Part shown: positions 49,408-56,990 of the stretch, piece by piece
How positions within the stretch are numbered: the stretch's first letter is position 1
Layout of the letters: each line of letters opens with the position of its first letter
NCBI GenBank assembly: GCA_034506175.1
Contig: JAPDQB010000002.1
Coordinates: 124,001-188,000, forward strand
Length of the DNA: 64,000 nt
From: a candidate division KSB1 bacterium
GTDB taxonomy: Bacteria > Zhuqueibacterota > Zhuqueibacteria > Zhuqueibacterales > Zhuqueibacteraceae
Direction of reading: 5' to 3'
Notes under the pieces: model-generated
Databases searched by the model: none
The model's input: the letters and a program-made list of their open reading frames with translations, nothing else
What the model was told of the DNA's origin: nothing
Position numbers and translations under genes: made by a program

Positions 49408-50421
49408 TCACTCGAACTCCGTCGTCTCCCCGCCGCGTAAAAGATAATCCTCGTTGACACTCTTCAAAATCACCCTGCCAATATCGTGCTCGTAACGCTC
49501 TTTAACCGGGCGAATCACGATGCCTTCACGCATGTGTAGTTCCTTGCCGCTGATGGTCTCTTTTCCTCTGGTATGAGCCAGACATTCCGGCCCAAACGGC
49601 CCGCGATACAACACGTGCGCCATTGGGATGTCACGCGCCGTGCAGATTTCCACAAAATCATCATAATCGAGATAGCGGCCGTTGATGGACAGATCAAAAG
49701 CGAAATAGATCGGCTCGCCTTTTTGCACACCGTATCCCAAATCTTGTACACCCGCGCCGAACGTCTCGCCAAACAGCATGACGTTTCCGAGTCCTTGCAG
49801 CTTCTCGAACAAATTATATTTTCGCGCCATGCGCCAGTAGAGATTCTTTTCGTCTTCTTTGATCACCTTGCCGCCGGCGCCATAGCCTTTCGAGGAAACC
49901 GCGGCCACGCCATTCATGAGTCCAACCAGCGTGCAGGTCCCGTGAACTTTTTCCGTCGCCACCACTTCCTCGCCGGGTTTGAGAACATTGGGATAGCGCT
50001 TGATGTTTTCGATATCCGTATAGCCATGCCAGCCTTCCGGCGCCGGCGCCAACTCGCCGGCCAAGTGCACCGGAATTGGTGGAATCCATTTGACGATGCC
50101 AAGCTCGGCGGTCACGTCATCGCCCTCCTGCCAATGCGATTTGGCCGGATAAACCAGGCCTTGTGAAACCTCTCCGCGCAGTTTCACGGCTTTGACGCGG
50201 TTCTTTTCCGGCCCCGCCAACCTGCCGGTCAATCCCATCTCGGCCAGCAACGGCTCCGGCACGATCGAGGCTTCGGGAATATACGCGACAAGATCACCGG
50301 TTTTGAATTCTCCCTTTTTTATCACGCAGCGATAGTCATCCACCTTCGCCAGCTCCAGCAGATCGGCGTTGGGATGAGGAAAGACTTCGATACGGCGAAC
50401 GAGAACGGCAAAGGTTGACAT
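49408..50421 (-). CDS. ATP-dependent RNA ligase, DraRnl (DRB0094) type
   Basis: Start 50421 has GGAG upstream and gives 337 residues. The N-terminal part (about 1-110) is an OB-fold-like module (FAVLVRRIEVFPHPNADLLELAKVDDY) also seen in the Deinococcus RNA ligase; the C-terminal part is a nucleotidyltransferase domain with EKVHGTC holding the AMP-accepting Lys158, and later motifs LFGETF, IYFAFDLSINGRYLDYDDF, EGIVIRP and VILKSVN. By homology it seals 3'-OH/5'-PO4 RNA ends in a template-guided nick. No RNA repair partner (Pnkp, Hen1) is adjacent. Its upstream is a word hairpin and the aminotransferase gene. Confidence 0.9.
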   Translation of the reverse strand: MSTFAVLVRRIEVFPHPNADLLELAKVDDYRCVIKKGEFKTGDLVAYIPEASIVPEPLLAEMGLTGRLAGPEKNRVKAVKLRGEVSQGLVYPAKSHWQEGDDVTAELGIVKWIPPIPVHLAGELAPAPEGWHGYTDIENIKRYPNVLKPGEEVVATEKVHGTCTLVGLMNGVAAVSSKGYGAGGKVIKEDEKNLYWRMARKYNLFEKLQGLGNVMLFGETFGAGVQDLGYGVQKGEPIYFAFDLSINGRYLDYDDFVEICTARDIPMAHVLYRGPFGPECLAHTRGKETISGKELHMREGIVIRPVKERYEHDIGRVILKSVNEDYLLRGGETTEFE

Positions 50422-50458
50422 GGGTTTCTCCTCCAAAAATTTGCGATGTTGTTGAAAT

Positions 50459-50507
50459 CGTGTAACGGACTTTGAATTTAAGCACGTTACACGTATCACG
50501 TTACACG
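50459..50507. repeat. Tandem-word hairpin element, heptamer CGTGNNA
   Basis: The right arm (50483-50507) reads on the minus strand CGTGTAA, CGTGATA, CGTGTAA, CGTG; the left arm (50459-50467) is CGTGTAACG. The stop codon of the aminotransferase gene (TAA at 50503-50501) is the end of the first word. Confidence 0.85.
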
Positions 50508-51703
50508 AAAACAGATTGGGCAATGATTCTTTGCGCCTCCTGCGCCTGCTCATCCGTCATGCACAACGGCGGTGCGGCGCGGACGATGGCGCTGTGATGC
50601 AGCGTCCAGCCGATGACGAGGCCTTGCTCGCGGCAGCGTTGGACAAATTGCTGCGTTGCTGCCGGCGTTCGAAATTCAATGGCGAAAAAACAGCCCAGGC
50701 CGCGAACTTCGCGAATGATCGGTGTTTTTTTAGCCAGCGCCTGCAGCTCGTTGAGGAAAAATTGGCCAAGTTCAGCGCTGCGTGCGATGAGTTTTTCTTG
50801 CAATAAAACGTCAAGCGCGGCCAGGCCGGCGGCGCAGCTTAGCGGATGTCCGCCAAAGGTCGTCACGTGCGCCAGCGGCGGATTTTCCGAAAGTGTTTTC
50901 ATGATCTCGCGCCGGCCCATGAACGCGCCCAGCGGCAAGCCGCCGCCCAGGGCTTTGGCCAAACAGACGATATCCGGATTTGCATCCGGCCAATGCCCGC
51001 TCGCGAAGAGCTTTCCCGTGCGGCCAAAGCCGGTCATCACTTCGTCGAAAATCAGCAGCGCGCCGACCTCATCACAGCGTTTTCGCAGAGTGGGCAAAAA
51101 TTCCGGCGAAGGAATGCACACGCCACCTTCGCCTTGCACCGGTTCAATAATGACTGCCGCGGCTTTTTCGTCAATCCGCGACAGCGCAGTCAAATCATTG
51201 AACGGCAAAAATTCAAATTCCGGCAGCAGCGGTAAAAACGGCGCGCGATAAATCGCGCTGGACATTGCCGAGAGCGCACCGTAAGTGTCGCCATGATAGC
51301 CGCCGGTGAAAGCGATATATTTTTTGCGGCCGGTAAATTTGCGCGCCGTTTTCAATGCGCCTTCAATCGCCTCTGCACCACTGTTGCAAAAAAATACGAC
51401 GCCATCTCGCACCGGCGACAGTTCGGCGAGACGGCGGGCGTATTCGACTTGCGTGTCTTGCACGTATTCGCCGTAAACCATCACGTGCAAATGGCGCTCG
51501 AGCTGCCGGTGAATCGCAGCCAGCACTTTCGGATGCCGGTGGCCGATGTTTGCCACGCCAATGCCCGAAATGAAATCAATGTAACGTTTGTCGTCGCGCG
51601 TGAAAAGATAAATTCCTTGGGCGCGCGCTATTTCCAAGCCGAGCGGCTCCGGCGAAGTCTGGCAGAGATAGCGAAAAAAATTTTCTGTGTTGACTGAAGG
51701 CAT
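50501..51703 (-). CDS. Class III PLP aminotransferase
   Basis: From ATG 51703 (400 residues; a TTG nine bases earlier is possible) the protein has the features of fold type I, class III aminotransferases: SGAEAIEGALKTARKFTGR, IIEPVQGEGG, LLIFDEVMTGFGRTG with the PLP-binding Asp, and LAKALGGGLPLGAF with the Schiff-base Lys250. These are amine:2-oxoacid transaminases such as acetylornithine, 4-aminobutyrate and diamine aminotransferases. The acyl reductase gene ends ten bases upstream, so an aldehyde produced there is a likely substrate (inference). Confidence 0.92.
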   Translation of the reverse strand: MPSVNTENFFRYLCQTSPEPLGLEIARAQGIYLFTRDDKRYIDFISGIGVANIGHRHPKVLAAIHRQLERHLHVMVYGEYVQDTQVEYARRLAELSPVRDGVVFFCNSGAEAIEGALKTARKFTGRKKYIAFTGGYHGDTYGALSAMSSAIYRAPFLPLLPEFEFLPFNDLTALSRIDEKAAAVIIEPVQGEGGVCIPSPEFLPTLRKRCDEVGALLIFDEVMTGFGRTGKLFASGHWPDANPDIVCLAKALGGGLPLGAFMGRREIMKTLSENPPLAHVTTFGGHPLSCAAGLAALDVLLQEKLIARSAELGQFFLNELQALAKKTPIIREVRGLGCFFAIEFRTPAATQQFVQRCREQGLVIGWTLHHSAIVRAAPPLCMTDEQAQEAQRIIAQSVFV

Positions 51704-51712
51704 CGGTTTCAA

Positions 51713-53089
51713 TCACGGAAGAGTTGTTTTGAATCTCAATCCTCGTGTCAAGCGCCGCCAGGCCGGATTGACGTCATCCAGCCAGCCGCAGTTCGGCGCT
51801 TGAGCGAAGCCGGCAAAACTATAGAAAAGATCGTCGAATGTCTCATGCAATTCGGGCGAATCAAAAAATTTTTGCAATTCACCCGGCGAATTTCCCCAGA
51901 TCACCGTCTGCACCTTGTTTTTGTATTGATGGATGATGGCCGCCAATTCTTTGATTGAAGCCACCGGCCAGACGCGCGCGAAACGGCAGGCGACTCGTTC
52001 GTTTAAATCAAAATTTTTTGCCGCTGCCACCGTCCAATCGGTTCCAGTGCTGGTGAGCAAAATGATCTTTTCGCCGGCAGCGCCGCGAGCGGCCAGCGCG
52101 CCGCGCCATTGTTGAATTGCGGCATGCTGGGCGGCGCTGCGCTTGCCGAGGGGAAGTGTGACGTTCATTGTTCGCATCGCCTCGGCCAGTTGAACGCAAA
52201 AGCGTTCCACTTTTTTCCAATCATCAGTGAGTAAAATCACTGCCTGCGGTGAAAGACAGCCCATTTGCTCAAACATGCAAAGATCATAAGCAATATGACG
52301 CATTTTGGCCTTTGCGCTGACAGGATTCACCACTGTCAAGCTGAAGCGGTCGCCAAAATCAACAAAAGATTTTTTTTGTTGCGCAAATTTTTCAATCGTC
52401 TGGTCATCGCCGAAAGCAATGAGCGCCGGATTGTGTTGCAGCACGATTCGGGTCAAATCGGCATTCTCGCGCGGCCAGGTGAAAGCGGCAATTCGCGCCG
52501 CCACGTCCGGATCATGGCGGGCGAGCGTTTCCAAAATCGCCGGCAATAAAAACGGCTCGGACGAGGCATTTTTGATCAACACCGGAATGCCGAGCAACGA
52601 CAAGTGAATGACCGGATGAATCGCCACGCCGGGAATATTGCCGGCGGTGATTAAAAATGCCAGCGCGGGATATTTGACTTGATCTTCAGCGTGTTGATCG
52701 CGCTCACGTTTGACGAAGGCCAGCCATTTTTTGAGAACCTCCGCGTCAAATACAAAAAAGTGGTTGTGAAGCGCCTCCTGCAACATTTTCGAACTCAAGC
52801 CGGTGACGGCTGCCAGCGCTGTCAGAATTTTTTCGGCGCCGGAAAATTTCAGCGTTTGCCATTCACGCGCGACTTGACACCAGGCTTTGATGGCGCGCGC
52901 CTGCCAGTCTTTGCTGCCTTTGCCAAATCCCCAAGCCGGCCGGTGAAAGTTCTCCAAAAAAGTTCCCAACCATTCAGCGGAAAGCTGTGCCGATTCGTAC
53001 ATCACACCGCTCGGCGCATCGCTTTCGTGCTGGCAGATTGTCGTGCCCGGCTCGGCAAAGCCGGCCGGAATAAAAAAATCACGCCGCAT
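51713..53089 (-). CDS. LuxC-like acyl-CoA/acyl-protein reductase
   Basis: The 458-residue product matches the LuxC family of long-chain acyl reductases, an aldehyde dehydrogenase-like fold: FLITAGNIPGVAIHPVIHLSLLG (cofactor region), SLTVVNP, and DLCMFEQMGCLSPQ with catalytic Cys278. It reduces an activated acyl group to the aldehyde with NADPH, by homology. The LuxE-like gene upstream overlaps it by 11 bases. No luxAB luciferase or luxD transferase is in the window, so bioluminescence is not implied. Confidence 0.9.
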   Translation of the reverse strand: MRRDFFIPAGFAEPGTTICQHESDAPSGVMYESAQLSAEWLGTFLENFHRPAWGFGKGSKDWQARAIKAWCQVAREWQTLKFSGAEKILTALAAVTGLSSKMLQEALHNHFFVFDAEVLKKWLAFVKRERDQHAEDQVKYPALAFLITAGNIPGVAIHPVIHLSLLGIPVLIKNASSEPFLLPAILETLARHDPDVAARIAAFTWPRENADLTRIVLQHNPALIAFGDDQTIEKFAQQKKSFVDFGDRFSLTVVNPVSAKAKMRHIAYDLCMFEQMGCLSPQAVILLTDDWKKVERFCVQLAEAMRTMNVTLPLGKRSAAQHAAIQQWRGALAARGAAGEKIILLTSTGTDWTVAAAKNFDLNERVACRFARVWPVASIKELAAIIHQYKNKVQTVIWGNSPGELQKFFDSPELHETFDDLFYSFAGFAQAPNCGWLDDVNPAWRRLTRGLRFKTTLP

Positions 53090-54227
53090 GGGCAATCATT
53101 TCCGTGAGTAATGAACAGCCGCGCAGCTCGGCGCCGGCGGCGCGGCCAATCAGCTCGAGGCGGTCCTGCCAGGCGCGGCCAAGGTCTTCAGTTTGAATCG
53201 CCATGACCGAATCGACATTGGCGAGATCGAAAATGCGCAACAAGCCAATTTCTCCCGGAGGCAAAATTTCGAGCTGCTCGGGATCGACGGCGACGACGCG
53301 AACCCACGGCGGCATGAAGTGTAAAGCGTAAGGCGGCTGTTCTTGACGCAAAGGAATGCCGGGAAGCCGGCTCTCATAGAATTGCGATGATAACTCGGTC
53401 ATGCCGTATTCATTGAGCAAATATTCTCGCGGTATGCTGAAAGTTTCGCCAAGCCGGTTCGTAAATTCTTCGCGCTTGATTTCGATGCAGCGGCCCTTGT
53501 AGCCACCGGTATCGAGAATGCGGCTGCCGGCAGGCAATCGGAATTTTCGATTGCGCTGTTGAAAAATTTCCATACATTCGAGTAAAGCCAGCGCGGTGCC
53601 GAGAATAAAAACCGGCGCGTTTTCTTGCGAAGCTCGCTCCAGCGCCTGTTGCAAGCCTTCGGCATCGGCTTTTTCCGGCGAAAAAAATACCGCGCTTTTT
53701 TCATCGCCAAATTCATCGCGGATTCCCGAAAACATGTAGCCGAGCGAAGAATTTGGAAAAAGCTCAAAGGTCGGGCCGAGAAAAAACATCCTCATTGCGG
53801 GTTGCGGATTGTGAATCGCGGATGAACGCCGTTCCGCAACCGGCAATCCCCAATCCGCAATGCAGTACGCCGCAAAACTTCGCAGCATGGCGGCGCGGTA
53901 GTATTTCAATGTTCGGAAATAATGCTTGCCGGCGCGCTGCTTCGTCGTGCCGCTGGTATGAAAAACCGCGGCCGCTTGTTGCGCCGGAAAACAAACCAAC
54001 GGCACTTCTTTGAAGGCGCTGGTCGTTACCGCCGGAATTTCGCGCCAGCCGGTGACGCGAGCGGGGGCGATCTTTTGCTGCCGGCACACACCGCGATAAA
54101 CGGCGTTCTTCTCAAATTGATGATGAAATAATTCCACCGCCAATTCATTGAAGGCCTCGTCATCGAACCCGGCCATTGACGCGGTTTGAATGAACGCCAA
54201 AATTTTTTCTGAAATCGAGGCTGACAT
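53079..54227 (-). CDS. LuxE-like acyl-protein synthetase
   Basis: The 382-residue product is a LuxE-type member of the ANL adenylating enzymes: the phosphate-binding loop TSGTT at 91-95 in AAAVFHTSGTTKQRAGKHYF, and GGYKGRCIEIKREEF and LLNEYGMTELSSQFY further on, as in LuxE. It activates a carboxylic acid with ATP and passes the acyl group to the LuxC partner. It begins the three-gene operon with the LuxC-like reductase and the aminotransferase. The upstream 110 bases have no obvious promoter. Confidence 0.88.
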   Translation of the reverse strand: MSASISEKILAFIQTASMAGFDDEAFNELAVELFHHQFEKNAVYRGVCRQQKIAPARVTGWREIPAVTTSAFKEVPLVCFPAQQAAAVFHTSGTTKQRAGKHYFRTLKYYRAAMLRSFAAYCIADWGLPVAERRSSAIHNPQPAMRMFFLGPTFELFPNSSLGYMFSGIRDEFGDEKSAVFFSPEKADAEGLQQALERASQENAPVFILGTALALLECMEIFQQRNRKFRLPAGSRILDTGGYKGRCIEIKREEFTNRLGETFSIPREYLLNEYGMTELSSQFYESRLPGIPLRQEQPPYALHFMPPWVRVVAVDPEQLEILPPGEIGLLRIFDLANVDSVMAIQTEDLGRAWQDRLELIGRAAGAELRGCSLLTEMIAHAA

Positions 54228-54338
54228 TTTTTAAAGATAAGCAATTTTTTGCGCAAATTCAAAGGTTAAGTAAGGATGGTGTTGCTCAAACGACCAAGCT
54301 GAGGCTAAATTTCTTTACGAGAAACTGAGAGAGAAGCG

Positions 54339-54877
54339 ATGTGCGGGCACATTATTTTTTGGTTAATCATTCTGACTTTATCTCTTGTGTTCGGATGTTC
54401 ACAGCCGAACGCTGAGTTGGTTTTGACGACAACCAAAAGCTGTGAAGCACGGCTTGATTCCACCCTGATAACTTTTGAGAAAAAAGAGCGCCCGGAAGAA
54501 GCGCTTGCCGGTTATCGCGAAATCGACGTTGCGCTCACACGGCTTGAGTTGAAGCCGGGGCATCCGCATTATCGTGAAAAGCAGCGCGTGCAGGCGCAGT
54601 GTCTCTTGCGGTTGGGAAATATGTTGCGCCAACTCGACAAGACGAAAGGCGCTTTGGAAATTGGCAAAAGAGAATTGGCTGCTGCTCGCGGCGGGCGATA
54701 CCATTTCGTTGGCGCGAACTTTGATGTCTTACGGCGCGACGCTGATCGCAAACGGCTAAAAGGAAAAAGGTCTCGCTGCAATAGAAGAAGCGCGCAAGCT
54801 TTTCGAGCAATGAAAAAGCGGCGGCTGATGATGCGACTCAACAAGCGCACTATCAAATCTTGGTTGGCGGCAAGTGA
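54339..54877 (+). pseudogene. TPR-like lipoprotein gene with three frameshifts
   Basis: The frame from ATG 54339 begins with a lipoprotein signal (IIFWLIILTLSLVFGC) and a helical, TPR-like segment to about LDKTKGALEIGKREL. The protein then continues in another frame as AAGDTISLARTLMSYGATLI (to 54759), in a third as KEKGLAAIEEARKLFE, and again as SNEKAAADDATQQAHYQILV, ending TGA at 54877. Shifts lie near 54690, 54763 and 54807, some at A- or G-rich runs. It is a decayed gene, or the assembly has indels here. The uninterrupted 203-residue reading is arginine-rich and not credible after residue 115. Confidence 0.75.
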
Positions 54878-54946
54878 CCTTATTTTTTGCCGCAAAAAAT
54901 CCATCCGCCTGCAAAATGCTCTTTCTGCCGAAACAAGGAGAATCCA

Positions 54947-55396
54947 ATGATGACAAAATTATTGTGTTATGCCGGGATATTGGTTTTGTTGATTTGCAGC
55001 ACCACGAGTGGCCTTGGGGCGGATAACCTAAAGCTCAAAGGCTACGATCCGGTCGCGTACTGTGTCGTTGGCAAACCGGTGAAAGGCGAGGCCAAATTTG
55101 GATACACCTGGAGGAACGCCACCTTTCGCTTTTCCAGCACCGGGAATTTGGAGTTGTTCAAAAAGTCGCCGGAAAAATATGCGCCGCAATATGGCGGTTA
55201 TTGTGCTTACGCCGTGAGTCAAAACTATACCGCACCGGTCGATCCCGAAGCGTTTGATATTGTGAATGGCAAATTGTATCTGAATTACAGCAAGGCGGTG
55301 CAAAAAAAGTGGCGGGAGAATCGCGATAACTACATTGCGGCTGCGGATAAGAATTGGCCGGCGCTGAAAGTGAGAGAGGAAAAGAAAGTGAAATAA
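54947..55396 (+). CDS. Exported YHS domain protein
   Basis: Start 54947 has AAGGAG and gives 149 residues with a signal peptide (LLCYAGILVLLICSTTSGLG). The YHS domain shows KGYDPVAYCVVGKPVKGEAKFGYTWRNATFRFSSTGNLELFKKSPEKYAPQYGGYCAYAV, a metal-associated module found in copper and redox proteins. Cys replaces the Phe of the usual YF in DPVAYC. Some family members carry selenocysteine, but this one has ordinary codons. It stands between a decayed lipoprotein gene and a truncated PAP2 gene. Confidence 0.9.
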   Translation: MMTKLLCYAGILVLLICSTTSGLGADNLKLKGYDPVAYCVVGKPVKGEAKFGYTWRNATFRFSSTGNLELFKKSPEKYAPQYGGYCAYAVSQNYTAPVDPEAFDIVNGKLYLNYSKAVQKKWRENRDNYIAAADKNWPALKVREEKKVK

Positions 55397-55458
55397 AATT
55401 CTGATGCACCCGGAAAAAGAAATCCCGCAAAAAATCATTTGTCTTTGAAGGAATCCGC

Positions 55459-55941
55459 ATGTCGCAAAGTCTCCGCCGCATCACGCTCTCGATTGTGCTC
55501 ATGTTGAATCAGGCTGCATGGTCGCAGTCCGGTCCATCTTCTCACTCCGGAAATTTTTTCAAGGATGCTTCGCACGTGATCGGCGGTGCCGGCCATGTTT
55601 TGATGTCGCCGTTGCGCTGGCGTGGCAAAGACTGGGCGATTTTCGGATCAGTGTTGGCGGGAACTTTTGTGCTCTCTTATGCGGACGAACCGGTGAATGA
55701 TTTGGTTTCGCGCAACTGCAGCCACTTCACGGCGAATCTGACTGAATTTGGCATCGAGTACGGCGAGCCACAAACGGCGGTGGTTTTGACCGGCGGGCTT
55801 TACGCCATCGGTTGGGTTGCCGGCAGCGAATGGCTGCGCGAGTCGTGTGTTATCGCTTCGGCGTCGTTATTGGCGAATGACACCGGTGGGCCACGGTTTG
55901 AGGTTGAGCGCGGTTTGGTAAATTACGGCGTCAACGCTTAA
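55459..55941 (+). pseudogene. Truncated PAP2-family phosphatase, N-terminal part
   Basis: The 160-residue frame has a signal peptide (VLMLNQAAWSQ), then SPLRWRGKDWAIFGSVLAGTFVLSYADEPV, SHFTANLTEFGIEYGEPQTAVVLTGGLYAIGWVAGSEWLRESC, which is the region before the active site of PAP2-type phosphatases. It stops soon afterwards; the catalytic motifs (KxxxxxxRP, PSGH, SRxxxxxHxxxD) are absent. The last 20 residues (GGPRFEVERGLVNYGVN) do not fit the family. The end overlaps the convergent terC gene by four bases, so the break coincides with that junction. Confidence 0.75.
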
Positions 55942-56942
55942 TGCGACACGGCTCGCGGCGGGCGTTTGCTTTCCGGCTTGAGAGAGAAAGTCGCCGGCGG
56001 CGCTTTGATTCTGTCGCGCAGGGAGTGGCCGTTTTTGCGCAAGCTGATCCAAGAGGCAAAAATCGAAACGGCGAGCACGGCGCCGATAAAGGCCAGCGAG
56101 AAGCCGATGGAAATTTTGTACAAGTCCACGATCAGCATTTTAACCGCGACAAACGCCAAAATGATGATGATGCCGGGTTTTAAATATTCGAACAGGCGCG
56201 CCATTTCCGCCAGGACAAAATAAAGCGCCCGCAAGCCGAGAATGGCGAAAATATTCGAAGTGTAAACGATGAAGGGATCGGTGGTGACCGCAAAAATCGC
56301 CGGAATGGAATCGAGCGCGAAGATCAAATCCGAGCTTTCAACGACGACCAGAACCATCAGCAGAGGCGTGGCAAAGAATCCCCGGCCGTTTTTTCGCATG
56401 AAAAACTTTTCGCCATGATAGCGCTTGGTGACCGGCATCAGGCGCCGCAACAATTTCAACGCCAGACTGTTGCCCGGATCGAATTGCTCGTCGCCTTGCA
56501 GCATCATTTTGATCACCGTCATCAACAATAAAACGCCGAAAACATAGGTCATCCAATGAAAGCGCTGAATCAACGTCACACCGATGGCGATCAACAAGGC
56601 GCGCATGATGATGGCGCCGATGATGCCCCATTTCAACACCCGCGGCTGCTGCAGCGGTGAAACGTTGAAATAAGCGAAGATCATGATAAAAACGAAGATG
56701 TTGTCCATGCTCAGCGATTTTTCAATCAGGTATCCAGCCAGATACTCCATGGCCTTGGCTTTTCCTTCCAAATAAAAAATCGCCGCCCCAAAAAGCAAGG
56801 CGGAAACGATCCACACGATGGACCACATCGTTGCTTCTTTAATCGACAAGACGTGGGCTTTGCGGTTCAGCACGCCCAAATCGAGCAACAGCATTGCCGT
56901 GATAAAGACGCCGAAAACAGTCCAGAGAATCAACTCGTCCAA
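55938..56942 (-). CDS. TerC family integral membrane protein
   Basis: The 334-residue product has eight to nine helices and the TerC/Alx family markers: LGVLNRKAHVLSIKEA, EKSLSMDNIFVFIMIFAYF and VVVESSDLIFALDSIPAIFAVTTDPFIVYTSNIFAILGLRALYF. The acidic residues in the membrane segments fit metal handling; relatives export manganese or act in tellurite resistance. No yybP-type riboswitch lies upstream: only 48 bases separate it from the carB stop, so it may be read from the carB transcript. The C-terminal 40 residues are cytoplasmic and basic. Confidence 0.92.
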   Translation of the reverse strand: MDELILWTVFGVFITAMLLLDLGVLNRKAHVLSIKEATMWSIVWIVSALLFGAAIFYLEGKAKAMEYLAGYLIEKSLSMDNIFVFIMIFAYFNVSPLQQPRVLKWGIIGAIIMRALLIAIGVTLIQRFHWMTYVFGVLLLMTVIKMMLQGDEQFDPGNSLALKLLRRLMPVTKRYHGEKFFMRKNGRGFFATPLLMVLVVVESSDLIFALDSIPAIFAVTTDPFIVYTSNIFAILGLRALYFVLAEMARLFEYLKPGIIIILAFVAVKMLIVDLYKISIGFSLAFIGAVLAVSIFASWISLRKNGHSLRDRIKAPPATFSLKPESKRPPRAVSH

Positions 56943-56990
56943 AATCTTATCCTCGATACTTTAAAAGTAAAACGCAAGAAGTCGTTGGCT

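Noticed and set aside
51713..54227. A bioluminescence operon, because of LuxC and LuxE homologues.
   Set aside because: No luciferase (luxAB) or transferase (luxD) gene in the window, and LuxC/LuxE homologues occur in non-luminous bacteria.
56943..56990. A yybP-ykoY manganese riboswitch upstream of terC.
   Set aside because: The gap to carB is only 48 bases, too short for the riboswitch, and its conserved loops are not present.
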